Positions 34,600-42,607 of a stretch of 64,000 bases of DNA are shown here, in pieces; the first letter of the stretch is position 1; each line of letters begins with the position of its first letter. Source of the stretch: Candidatus Binataceae bacterium (GTDB taxonomy: Bacteria > Desulfobacterota > Binatia > Binatales > Binataceae). The notes beneath the pieces were generated by a model, which worked only from the letters and a program-made list of their open reading frames with translations, made no database searches and was not told the origin of the DNA. The DNA lies in NCBI GenBank assembly GCA_035650475.1, contig DASRHP010000009.1, forward strand, positions 300,545-364,544, read 5' to 3'. Position numbers and translations under genes: made by a program.

Positions 34600-35751
34600 A
34601 TGGGGCTCGCACGGTTGGGCGCATTCGGATTGATGAGCGCGCTGGCCGTTGCGCTCGTGCTTGACGGATGCACGCGCAGGGGCGCCCCGCCGTTGACCGA
34701 GGCCAATCCGCCGGTCGGCTACGTTTATGTGACCAACAATGGTGACGGGACGATTTCCGCGTTCAGCCGGATGGCCGACGGCGGTCTTATTTTTCAGCGC
34801 CTGACCAAGGCCGGCGCGGTTGACGGCCCGACCGGGGTCGCGATTCATCCGTCCAACCGCTACCTGTACGTCGCCAACGAGGGCAACAACCGCGTCTACC
34901 AGTTCCGTATTCGCCGCCGCAATGGCGCCCTGATGCCGATCGAAGGCGGTTCGGTGGCAACCGGGCCTGCCAGCCGCCCGCAGCACATCGCGATTGTTCC
35001 CGACGGCCGGTTCGCCTACGTCACCAACGCAGGCCCGGGCAAGGGCGGCGCCGGCTCGATTTCGGCCTTCACGATCGACGCTTCCACCGGCGCGCTCGGT
35101 TTGCTGCAGACCTTCCGCGACAGCGGGCTCAAGCAACCCTTCGGGATCGTGGCCGCGCCGGGCGGCAGGTTCGTCTACGTCTCCGACCGCGGCGCCGGCG
35201 CGATACTCAGCCTGGCGGTCCAGTCGGACGGCACGCTGAAACTGCAGGCGAACGTGCCGAGCCTTGGAACCAAGGCGGGTGAACCCCAGATGATCGCAGG
35301 CGACAACGCGGGATTCGTCTATGCGGTTGACGGCCACGACGGGGTGGTCGCGGTATTCAAGGCCGGCGCTGACGGCAAGCTGGAGTTCCAGAAGAGCTAC
35401 GCGGTCGGCGTCAGCACCGCCGAGCCGATGGCGATTACGCTTGCCGAAGCCGGCGGCCGCGAGTTCGCCTACACCGGCAACCGCTCGATCGACACGGTCT
35501 CCTACTTCATGATCCAGCACGGGGTGATGACGCTGGTGGGGCAGTCACCGACCGGACTGGGCGGCCCGAGCGGGATGGTGGTCGATCCCAGCGGGCGCTA
35601 TCTGTATGTGGTCAATCGCGACGCGGCCACCGTCGCGCAGTTCAATATCGTGCCGTCGCGCAACGGCGCGGCGATGCTAAACGCGACGATCTTCAGCGAG
35701 GATCCGGCCAACGAGTCGAGCCATCCGTTGTACATCGCAATGACCCACTGA
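34600..35751 (+). CDS. Beta-propeller lipoprotein, lactonase-like (copy 1)
   Basis: A 383-residue exported beta-propeller of the 6-phosphogluconolactonase/YVTN type. Start chosen at MGLARLGAFG because it begins a lipoprotein signal ending in LVLDGC; an upstream ATG at 34528 adds 24 residues before it. Blades are marked by repeated YVYVTNNGDGTISAF, YLYVANEGNNRVYQF, FAYVTNAG, FVYVSDRG, FVYAVDG, FAYTGNRSIDTVSYF and YLYVVNRDAATVAQF, seven in all, a complete propeller. It may bind protein or sugar on the periplasmic face. A homologue follows 73 bases later. Confidence 0.87.
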   Translation: MGLARLGAFGLMSALAVALVLDGCTRRGAPPLTEANPPVGYVYVTNNGDGTISAFSRMADGGLIFQRLTKAGAVDGPTGVAIHPSNRYLYVANEGNNRVYQFRIRRRNGALMPIEGGSVATGPASRPQHIAIVPDGRFAYVTNAGPGKGGAGSISAFTIDASTGALGLLQTFRDSGLKQPFGIVAAPGGRFVYVSDRGAGAILSLAVQSDGTLKLQANVPSLGTKAGEPQMIAGDNAGFVYAVDGHDGVVAVFKAGADGKLEFQKSYAVGVSTAEPMAITLAEAGGREFAYTGNRSIDTVSYFMIQHGVMTLVGQSPTGLGGPSGMVVDPSGRYLYVVNRDAATVAQFNIVPSRNGAAMLNATIFSEDPANESSHPLYIAMTH

Positions 35752-35824
35752 GACGGTCGGGTTCTCACAGCCGCAATCGCAAGTTCAGTAGCACGGCGGG
35801 CTCAGCTATCCTGTTCGAAGAACG

Positions 35825-37027
35825 ATGGCTTCGGCGGGCGGGAGAGGGCGGTCGCGTCTGCGCGCGACCGCAAGGCTCGCGGGGTGGGCGGCGGCCGCCG
35901 GATGGCTCGGCGCTCTCCTGCTGCTGGCCGCGGCCTCCTGCGGCAAGCGCGCCTTTCTGACCGGTTTCGAAGTGACCCCGACACCGACTGGCGGCCCCAC
36001 GCCGCAGCCCGGCGCGGGGCTGCTATTCGCGACCAATAACGCCGACGGAATGCTGAGCGAATTCAGCCGCGATACTGCCAGCGGAACGCTTACCCTGCTA
36101 GGCACCACTGCAGTAGGCGCGGCGGCCGGCCCCACCGGACTGGCGCTCACGCCGTCGAACGCCTTCCTGTACGTCGTCAACGCTGGCGATGCGCTGGTGC
36201 GGGAATTTGCCGTTAACCCTGGCAACGGCCTGCTCACCACGCTTGGCTCGGTCAGCGACGGCGCGGGCAGTGCGCCGCAGAACGTCGCAACCGATCCCTC
36301 CGGCAGCTTCTTGTACGTGACCAACTCCGGCGCGGGCGGCTCGATCTCCGAGTACAGGATTGCCGTCGGCGGCGCGCTGGTCGCCAACGGCAAACTGACC
36401 GGCATCGGACTGAGCGAGCCGATGGGAATTGCGGCGGCGCCCGGCGCCGGCGGGGCAGTCTATGTCGCGGATATTGGGGCGGGCGCGGTGATGTCGTTCC
36501 GTATCCAGCCGGGCGGTGCGCTTACGTTGGTGAGCAGCGTCCCCAGCCTGGGAACCGTCAAAGGGCAGCCGCGCGCAGTTGCGGTCGATCCCGGCGGCGG
36601 CTTCGTCTATGCCGCCGACGCCACCGGCGTGGTGTCGGTTTTCTCGGTCGGCGCCGGCAACTCGCTGGCCTTCGCGGCCAGCTATCCGACTTCGTCGTTC
36701 AGCAATCAGCCGTTCGCTCTCGCGCTGGCGGACAGCTTCGCCGGGCTCTTTCTCTACACCAGCAACCAGATCATTGATACGGTCTCGGATTTCGTCGTGA
36801 CGACGGGGGTGCTGTCGCTGCAGACGTCGGTGAGCGGGCTCAACACCCCGGCGGGGATCGCGGCGAGTCCCGACGGCAACTTCGTTTACGTCGCGAACAA
36901 GGGAACCGGGCAGATAGTCGGTTACTCGATCGGCGCGGGCGGTGCGCCCACTTCGATCGGCGCGTTTGCGACCGAAAACCCGGCCAACCCTGCAAGCGAG
37001 CCGCTATTCGTTGCGATTACGCGCTGA
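35825..37027 (+). CDS. Beta-propeller lipoprotein, lactonase-like (copy 2)
   Basis: A 400-residue paralogue of the previous protein. The signal peptide ends LLLAAASC, a good lipobox. A Thr/Pro/Gly linker (TPTPTGGPTPQPG) leads to seven blades: LLFATNNADGMLSEF, FLYVVNAGDALVREF, FLYVTNSGAGGSISEY, AVYVADIGAGAVMSF, FVYAADATGVVSVF, FLYTSNQIIDTVSDF and FVYVANKGTGQIVGY. The last residues ENPANPASEPLFVAITR parallel the ENDs of copy 1 (EDPANESSHPLYIAMTH), which proves common ancestry. Both are probably anchored in a membrane and face the periplasm; the ligand is unknown. Confidence 0.87.
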   Translation: MASAGGRGRSRLRATARLAGWAAAAGWLGALLLLAAASCGKRAFLTGFEVTPTPTGGPTPQPGAGLLFATNNADGMLSEFSRDTASGTLTLLGTTAVGAAAGPTGLALTPSNAFLYVVNAGDALVREFAVNPGNGLLTTLGSVSDGAGSAPQNVATDPSGSFLYVTNSGAGGSISEYRIAVGGALVANGKLTGIGLSEPMGIAAAPGAGGAVYVADIGAGAVMSFRIQPGGALTLVSSVPSLGTVKGQPRAVAVDPGGGFVYAADATGVVSVFSVGAGNSLAFAASYPTSSFSNQPFALALADSFAGLFLYTSNQIIDTVSDFVVTTGVLSLQTSVSGLNTPAGIAASPDGNFVYVANKGTGQIVGYSIGAGGAPTSIGAFATENPANPASEPLFVAITR

Positions 37028-37063
37028 GAGGTCCGACGCGCCGCGCTCGCGCATGACCGCGGA

Positions 37064-38200
37064 TCAGGCCTGTGTTGCCGCAGCTGTCTTGGCCAGAGGC
37101 GCCTTGTGGCGCACATGGACCAGGAGTTCGCGCAGCTTGGCCGGATTGACCGGCTTTTTGAAGAGCGCGCCTTCCAGCCCGCGCATCCGGCTGCGCTTTA
37201 TGATGTGGTCGCGGTCGTAATAGTAGGCGGTCATCAGGATCACCGGCAGCTCCGGCATCTCTTCCTTGACCCGCATGTAGAACTCGTAGCCGTCCATCTC
37301 CGGCATCACGACGTCGGAGATCACCGCATCCACGCGCACGTTGCGCAGGATGCCGAGCGCGGCGCTCGGGCGGGTCGCCGTGTGAACCAGGCAGCGCTCG
37401 GCGCGCAGGACGTCGGCGAGCGAGCTCACCACCGAGAGATCGTCGTCGAGCACCAGCACCGACATCCCGGCCAGCGGCCAGTCGCATCCGTTGGCGGTCT
37501 TGGCGACCGCGGCGCCTGCGTTGCCGTTTTCCTCGGGCTCGTTGCGCGGGGCGAGGTCGGCCATCTTCTTGCCCGCCAGGTAGTCGCGGGTTTCGTACAC
37601 ACCCTTGCGCGCCATTTCGTCCAGCCGGCGCACGATGCCCTGGACGCGGCGCAGTCCGGAGCGGATGGAGTCGAGCCGTTCGTGCTCAACCACCAGCTCT
37701 GCGTCGGTCAGGTGCGATTCGACGCATCGCGCCAGCAGTTCCAGGTTGTTGGTGATCGATTCGAGCGGGTTGTTGATCTCGTGGGCGAGGCTGACCGCGA
37801 TCTCGCCTGCTGTCGCGAGCTGCTCGCGCTGGCGCATCAGGCGGATATCGCGGGCGAAGCCGATCGAGCCGGTCTCGGCCCCGCTCTGGTCGTAGATAAT
37901 GGAACCCGAGATGGCGACCGGGATGAGGTCGCCGTCTTTGCTGCGCAGCACGGTTTCGAAGCTCGAGATGCGGCCGGCATCGCGCGACTCGCGCATCGCC
38001 TTCATCACCCGGCGCGCCTCGTCGAGAGAGAGGTAGATTGCGGTGACCTTCTGGCCGACGATTTCGGCCGACGAGTAGCGCAGGCTTTTGCGCGCGCCGT
38101 CGTTGTAGAAGACGATGGTGCCGTCGCGGTCAACCGCGATGATGATGTCGGGCGAGCTTTCAACCAGGCGCTGAAGATAGCTTTGGTCGAGTGATAACAT
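37064..38200 (-). CDS. PAS-HisKA-receiver protein lacking a kinase ATPase domain
   Basis: A 378-residue cytoplasmic signalling protein. Residues 8-120 form a PAS domain (SSPDIIIAVDRDGTIVFYN, VAISGSIIYDQSGAE). Residues 125-200 are a HisKA dimerisation helix pair with the H box SLAHEINNPLESI (His140). A 40-residue linker replaces the HATPase_c domain that should follow: there is no N, G1 or G2 box. Residues 245-370 are a complete receiver with Asp252/Asp253, phospho-acceptor Asp296 in VISDVVMP, Thr324 and Lys349. It may be phosphorylated in trans and relay phosphate between His140 and Asp296. No frameshift is evident, because the linker is in frame and compositionally normal. Confidence 0.88.
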   Translation of the reverse strand: MLSLDQSYLQRLVESSPDIIIAVDRDGTIVFYNDGARKSLRYSSAEIVGQKVTAIYLSLDEARRVMKAMRESRDAGRISSFETVLRSKDGDLIPVAISGSIIYDQSGAETGSIGFARDIRLMRQREQLATAGEIAVSLAHEINNPLESITNNLELLARCVESHLTDAELVVEHERLDSIRSGLRRVQGIVRRLDEMARKGVYETRDYLAGKKMADLAPRNEPEENGNAGAAVAKTANGCDWPLAGMSVLVLDDDLSVVSSLADVLRAERCLVHTATRPSAALGILRNVRVDAVISDVVMPEMDGYEFYMRVKEEMPELPVILMTAYYYDRDHIIKRSRMRGLEGALFKKPVNPAKLRELLVHVRHKAPLAKTAAATQA

Positions 38201-38630
38201 GGCGGGTTGCCGCGGCTTAAAGCTGACCGTTCGCGGCGCGGCGCGCCAGGCGACGGGCTGATGATTTCATCGTGGATTTATGGGCAGTGATCCAGACGGC
38301 GGCGCACCAGCGCGGTCGAGCCCTCGCCTGCCGTCTCCACCACCGCGTCGTGCTCGTCCAGCGCCTCCGGCCCCCTGAGTATGGGCTGCGCCCCGGCCGG
38401 AACCGGATTTAAGTCCTTATCCATCCCCGCTCTCGCATAGTCTATCGCGCGCCGCAGTGCAATGCATCAAGGGGGCGGGAATCGACAGCCACCGGCCGGC
38501 TGAGCGCCCGGCCCGCCTTCTGTCCAGCCCGCCGATGACCGCCGGGCACGGGTTTCGTTGCCTGGCCGCCCCGCTCGGTTGCCATACCATTAGGCTTACA
38601 CCTACAATTTGTGGCGCGGAGTACCTACAG
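38201..38630. other. Divergent intergenic region holding one small candidate ORF
   Basis: About 430 bases between the PAS/receiver gene (minus) and the VWA gene (plus). The only coding candidate is the 48-residue minus-strand ORF at 38278-38424, given separately. The stretch 38570-38620 before the VWA gene contains TTAGGCTTACACCTACAATTTG and is the most promoter-like part. The plus-strand frame can be read back to 38457, but with no start signals there. No repeat or RNA was recognised. Confidence 0.4.
38278..38424 (-). CDS. Candidate small protein (48 residues)
   Basis: An ORF starting MDKDLNPVPAGAQPILRGPE and ending in RRRLDHCP, upstream of and on the same strand as the PAS/receiver gene (77 bases between). 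Its first half is acidic/proline-rich and its second basic. Start preceded by GAGCGGGG directly against the ATG, which is not an ideal ribosome site. Composition and stop-free length in GC-rich DNA could be chance. No homologue is known to me. Confidence 0.28.
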   Translation of the reverse strand: MDKDLNPVPAGAQPILRGPEALDEHDAVVETAGEGSTALVRRRLDHCP

Positions 38631-39941
38631 ATGGCAGAACCCCTGAGCTTCGAGGCGCTGGCGAGCCGCGAGTACGTCCTTTCGAGCGCGGAAAACTTCG
38701 TCCTCTACGTCTTGCTGGAGGCAGTCGCGCGCGGCGGCGCCGGCGCCGCCGGCGGTTCGCGCCTGCCGCTCAACCTGGGTGTGGTGATCGATCGCTCGGG
38801 CTCGATGTACGACGAGCGGCGGCTGGAATTCGTCGTCGAAGCGGTCAAGTTCCTCGCCGACAACGTCGCCCCGGAGGACAAGGTCGCGATCGTCGCCTTT
38901 GCCGATCGGGCCAAGGTGATCATCGCGCCCGACGAGATCCATGACAAGGGCGCCGTGCGCCGCGCGATCGATGACATCGACCTGCTCGAGATCGGCGGTG
39001 GCACGCAGATGGCGCTTGGGATGCGGGCGGCGATCGACGAGGTCAAGAAGAATCTCTCCACCGACCGTCTCAACCGCGTGCTGGTGCTGACCGACGGCCA
39101 GACCTATGAAGAGACCGCCTGTATCGACCTCGCCAACCAGAACCGCGATCAGATGTCGTTCTCGGCGATGGGCGTCGGTGTCGAGTTCAACGAGAAACTG
39201 CTGATGCGGATCGCGCAGGATTCGCACGGCAAATACCATTTCATCGGCGATCCCGCCGAGATTCCCGCCATCTTCGAAGACGAACTCCAGGGCCTGCGCG
39301 CGGTGACCGTGCGCAACGGTCGGATCGACATCACGCTCGCCCAAGGCGTGCAGGTGCGCGAGGCGTTTCGCGCCAGCCCCGAGATCTACGCCCTGGGTGC
39401 GCCGCTGGTCGGCGACGACCGCCGGGTCAGCTACGAGATCGGCGACCTCGAGGCCAACGTTCCCGGCTCGGTGCTGATGACGCTGGTGCTGCCGCCGCGC
39501 AAGCCCGGCACCGTGCGCATCCTGCAATCGACGCTGCGCTACGAGGTTCCTGGCGTCGGCGAGCAGAGCCTCGAACGCGACCTCACCGTGGAGTACACGC
39601 TCGACCGCACGCTCAGCGGCAAGGTCAACGCGCGGGTGATGAACCTGGTGGACCAGGTTTCGATCGCCAAGATGCAGGCGCGCGCCGAGGAAGAACTCAA
39701 GGCGGGCAACGTCGATCGCGCGACGCGGCTGCTGGGCAACGCCATCCAAGGCACTCAGCGGCTGGGCAACGTCAAGGCGACGCAGGCGCTGATGGGCCTG
39801 ATGGACCAGGTCAAAAAGACCCAGACTTTGCAGACCAAGGCGGCCAAGACCACGCTGTTGCAGGCGCAAGCGGTGGTGCGCAAGACGCAGATGCTCGATC
39901 CGGAGGCGCTTAAAGATCTTTCCAAGTCCGACGGAGGGTGA
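38631..39941 (+). CDS. VWA-domain protein of a phosphothreonine signalling cluster
   Basis: A 436-residue cytoplasmic VWA protein. The start is the ATG of MAEPLSFEALASREYVLSS with GGAG nine bases upstream. The VWA domain (about 45-225) carries an intact metal-ion site: DRSGSM, TQMALGM for the threonine, and LTDGQT. A beta-rich region follows to about 345, then helices. The C-terminal 45 residues hold two similar motifs, KKTQTL (Thr397) and RKTQML (Thr419), each with Leu at +3 from Thr. VWA proteins of this sort act as scaffolds, with the neighbouring FHA, kinase and phosphatase genes as likely partners, comparable to TerY in tellurite-linked triads. Expected to be the first gene of the operon. 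Confidence 0.9.
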   Translation: MAEPLSFEALASREYVLSSAENFVLYVLLEAVARGGAGAAGGSRLPLNLGVVIDRSGSMYDERRLEFVVEAVKFLADNVAPEDKVAIVAFADRAKVIIAPDEIHDKGAVRRAIDDIDLLEIGGGTQMALGMRAAIDEVKKNLSTDRLNRVLVLTDGQTYEETACIDLANQNRDQMSFSAMGVGVEFNEKLLMRIAQDSHGKYHFIGDPAEIPAIFEDELQGLRAVTVRNGRIDITLAQGVQVREAFRASPEIYALGAPLVGDDRRVSYEIGDLEANVPGSVLMTLVLPPRKPGTVRILQSTLRYEVPGVGEQSLERDLTVEYTLDRTLSGKVNARVMNLVDQVSIAKMQARAEEELKAGNVDRATRLLGNAIQGTQRLGNVKATQALMGLMDQVKKTQTLQTKAAKTTLLQAQAVVRKTQMLDPEALKDLSKSDGG

Positions 39942-40036
39942 TTTAACCGCCCTAAGTGTCGGCCCAGAACCAGTCAGCCTAAGATGGCAATTCCAGACGG
40001 CGGTGCGGTGATGCCGGCCAGCGAGGTGCTTTGACG

Positions 40037-40651
40037 ATGATCAAGTGCAGCGAATGCGGCTACGAAAATATTGACGGTCTCGATTACTGCGACGGATGTG
40101 GGGCCAAGCTCGAAGCGGCCGCCGCCGGCGCCGCGCCGGCCGGCAACAGTGGCGGGGCCGCCGCCGCTCCGCAGGAAGCTCCTGCGCCGCCTGCGAGCGC
40201 GGAGGCCGCCGCGCCGGCCCCAGGCGCGCCCGAGCCCACCGCGCCGCCACCCTCCGAGGCGCCCACCGGCGAGATTAAGCCGCAGCCCGAGACGGCGCCC
40301 GCGCCCGCCGCCTTTCGCGCCAAGCTGCAAATTATCCGCGGCGGACGCAAGGGACACGAGTTTCCGCTGGAGGACGGCAATAACCTGGTCGGGCGATGGG
40401 ATCCCGAGACCGGCGCGTTTCCCGAGGTCGACCTCGACCAGGACGACCCCGAGGCCAAGATTTCGCGCAAGCATGCGCTTATTCGGATCGAAGGCGGTAA
40501 GATCACCATCGAGGACATCGGCAGTCTCAACGGCACCTACGTCAACCGCCAGCCGCGCCTGATGCCCGGCAATCCGGTGGAGATCAAAGCCGGCGACGAA
40601 ATCATCATCGGCAAGACCTTCCTCAAGCTCATCGTCGAGCCGGTTTCCTAG
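40037..40651 (+). CDS. Zinc-ribbon/FHA-domain protein
   Basis: A 204-residue protein with an N-terminal zinc ribbon (C4-x2-C7 and C18-x2-C21, IKCSECGYENIDGLDYCDGC), a 60-residue Ala/Pro linker, and a C-terminal FHA domain from about residue 94. The FHA core has all phosphothreonine-binding landmarks: NLVGRWD (Arg), ISRKHALIR (Ser and His) and SLNGTYVN (Asn, Gly). It should read phosphothreonine on a partner such as the VWA protein or the kinases. ATG 40037 follows GAGGTG at eight bases; a TTG six bases earlier is less likely. Confidence 0.9.
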   Translation: MIKCSECGYENIDGLDYCDGCGAKLEAAAAGAAPAGNSGGAAAAPQEAPAPPASAEAAAPAPGAPEPTAPPPSEAPTGEIKPQPETAPAPAAFRAKLQIIRGGRKGHEFPLEDGNNLVGRWDPETGAFPEVDLDQDDPEAKISRKHALIRIEGGKITIEDIGSLNGTYVNRQPRLMPGNPVEIKAGDEIIIGKTFLKLIVEPVS

Positions 40652-40735
40652 GCGCGGGCGTGGCGGACGGCGCTGGGCGGCCGGATCGGTTGCCGCGCCT
40701 TCGGTGTCTCGGCGCCCGCCAGAATTGGTAGTGAA

Positions 40736-42583
40736 ATGAAAGCGGGTGAGCAGCTTCCCGCAGGCCGGATGCTCGACGGTCGCTACCGCGTGCACAAGGT
40801 GCTCGGCCAGGGTGGGATGGGACGGGTCTATCTCGCCAACGACACCCGGCTCTCCAGTCGCCCGGTCGCCGTCAAGGAGATGATCATCGGCGACGGGATT
40901 GCCGAGAAGAAGGCGATCGAGGACTTCGCGCGCGAGGCGCGCGTACTCGCCGTGCTTTCCCATCCGGGCATCCCCAACGTCATCGACTACTTCGCCGAGA
41001 ATAATCGCCACTACCTGGTGATGGAGTTCGTTGCTGGCGGCGATTTGCAGGGGATGCTCGACAAGCTCGGCCCCGGCGGCCGGCTGCCCGAGCCCAAGGT
41101 GCTGCGCTGGGCGCGCCAGATTCTCGATGTGCTCAGCTTCCTGCACGCGCAGGCGCCGCCGATCATCTACCGCGACCTCAAGCCCGGCAACATTATGATC
41201 GACAAGGACGGCCGCGCGATGCTCATCGACTTCGGCATCGCGCGCTTCCTGCCGCCGGGTGGCCGCGGGACTCAGATAGGCTCGGTCGGCTACGCCCCGC
41301 CTGAGCAGTACATGGGCAAGGTCGAGCCGCGCTCGGATCTCTACTCGCTTGCCGCCACGATGCATCATCTGCTCACCGGGCGCGACCCGCAGCTCGAGCC
41401 GCCGTTCAGCTTCCCGCCGCTGCGCGACCTCAACCCGGCCGTCTCGCTGAAGACGGCCGAGGTCGTAATGCGCGCGCTCGACAAGGACATCGAGAAGCGC
41501 CCGCGCTCGGCGCGCGACATGATGCATGAGCTGCCGGATCCGGGACAGGAGCCGAAGACCGCAGCTTCAAGCGGCATCGGCGCGGGTGCCGGTGCTAGCG
41601 CGGCAGCGCCGATCGCCTCAATGCCGACGGTCGTACTCGATCGCCCGCGACCGCCCGCGGCGGCTACGCCTCCCTCAACAGGCTCCGCGCCGGTGGTGCT
41701 GCCGGCCGCCACGCCCTCCGGAATGCGAGCGACACCGGCGTCCGGCGACAGAACCGATGCTGCGGCGCCGTCGTTAATAACGTCGATGCCGACGGTAGTG
41801 CTTAACCGGCCGGGGTCACCGCCCGCGCTTCCGCCGAGTCACGCGCCCGCGCGGATGCCGACGGTTGTGCCCGGGTCACCGCCCCCGATGCCCGCGGAGC
41901 AGGCGACGCCAGCGGCTTCCGCACCGTTGATGCCCGCGGCGGCCAAGGCGGCTAAGGTGCTCGCCCGCTCGGCCCGGGCGGTCGCCAAACGCGCGGCGTC
42001 TCGTCTCCAGGCGCAGCAGTCGTTATTCGCAAACAAGCCCGTCGCCACGCCCTCTTCGACCGCCAGGACGCAGGACTTGAGCCGCACGGGCCCGCCGCCC
42101 GCGTCGCGCTCGTCCTCTTCGTCCGCGCCACCGCCGACTCCGCGCTCTGCCTCCGGCGTGCCGGGCGTCTTTGCGCAAAAGGCCGACGTCGCACCGGCGC
42201 ACCGCAACGGCGTCGCCGCCATCAACGTCAATCATGGAGCGGGCGTGGATGCGACTGTGGGCGCGGGCGCATGGCTGATCGCCAGTGGCAACTCGCCCCG
42301 TTTCGGCGTGGTCGGCAGCCGGACGGTGATCGGACGCGCGACGGCGGGACGGGAAGCGCCGGACATCGATTTGGGCATCCTCAAGAGCGGCGGCGATCGC
42401 GTCTCTTATCGCCACGCCGAGATAATCAAGCACGGTGCGGACTATTACATCCGCGATCTTGGCAGCCTCAATGGCACTTACATCACCGGCCGCGGCCGGC
42501 TTGGGCGCGACCAGCTTTACAAGCTCAAGGACCGTGACCAAATCGTGTGCGGAAGCGCTAAACTGGAGTTCAGGAAGAGCTAG
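40736..42583 (+). CDS. Ser/Thr protein kinase with C-terminal FHA domain
   Basis: A 615-residue soluble Hanks-type kinase. Kinase domain 15-265: glycine loop GQGGMG (24-29), ATP lysine Lys47 (VAVKEM), catalytic YRDLKPGN (Asp147, Tyr instead of His in HRD), DFG 165-167, APPE 187-190. Residues 270-510 are a disordered Ala/Pro-rich stretch with three near-identical MPTVV elements (Thr298, Thr353, Thr376), the first two followed by Leu at +3, and TQDL at Thr445. The C-terminal FHA domain (about 515-612) has RTVIGRA, VSYRHAEI and SLNGTYI, so it is predicted active. The kinase could mark its own linker and bind other copies or be bound by the FHA proteins. It precedes the pseudokinase-phosphatase gene by 24 bases. 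Confidence 0.93.
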   Translation: MKAGEQLPAGRMLDGRYRVHKVLGQGGMGRVYLANDTRLSSRPVAVKEMIIGDGIAEKKAIEDFAREARVLAVLSHPGIPNVIDYFAENNRHYLVMEFVAGGDLQGMLDKLGPGGRLPEPKVLRWARQILDVLSFLHAQAPPIIYRDLKPGNIMIDKDGRAMLIDFGIARFLPPGGRGTQIGSVGYAPPEQYMGKVEPRSDLYSLAATMHHLLTGRDPQLEPPFSFPPLRDLNPAVSLKTAEVVMRALDKDIEKRPRSARDMMHELPDPGQEPKTAASSGIGAGAGASAAAPIASMPTVVLDRPRPPAAATPPSTGSAPVVLPAATPSGMRATPASGDRTDAAAPSLITSMPTVVLNRPGSPPALPPSHAPARMPTVVPGSPPPMPAEQATPAASAPLMPAAAKAAKVLARSARAVAKRAASRLQAQQSLFANKPVATPSSTARTQDLSRTGPPPASRSSSSSAPPPTPRSASGVPGVFAQKADVAPAHRNGVAAINVNHGAGVDATVGAGAWLIASGNSPRFGVVGSRTVIGRATAGREAPDIDLGILKSGGDRVSYRHAEIIKHGADYYIRDLGSLNGTYITGRGRLGRDQLYKLKDRDQIVCGSAKLEFRKS

Positions 42584-42607
42584 GGCTGGCGGAAGGATCC
42601 AAGCGCA

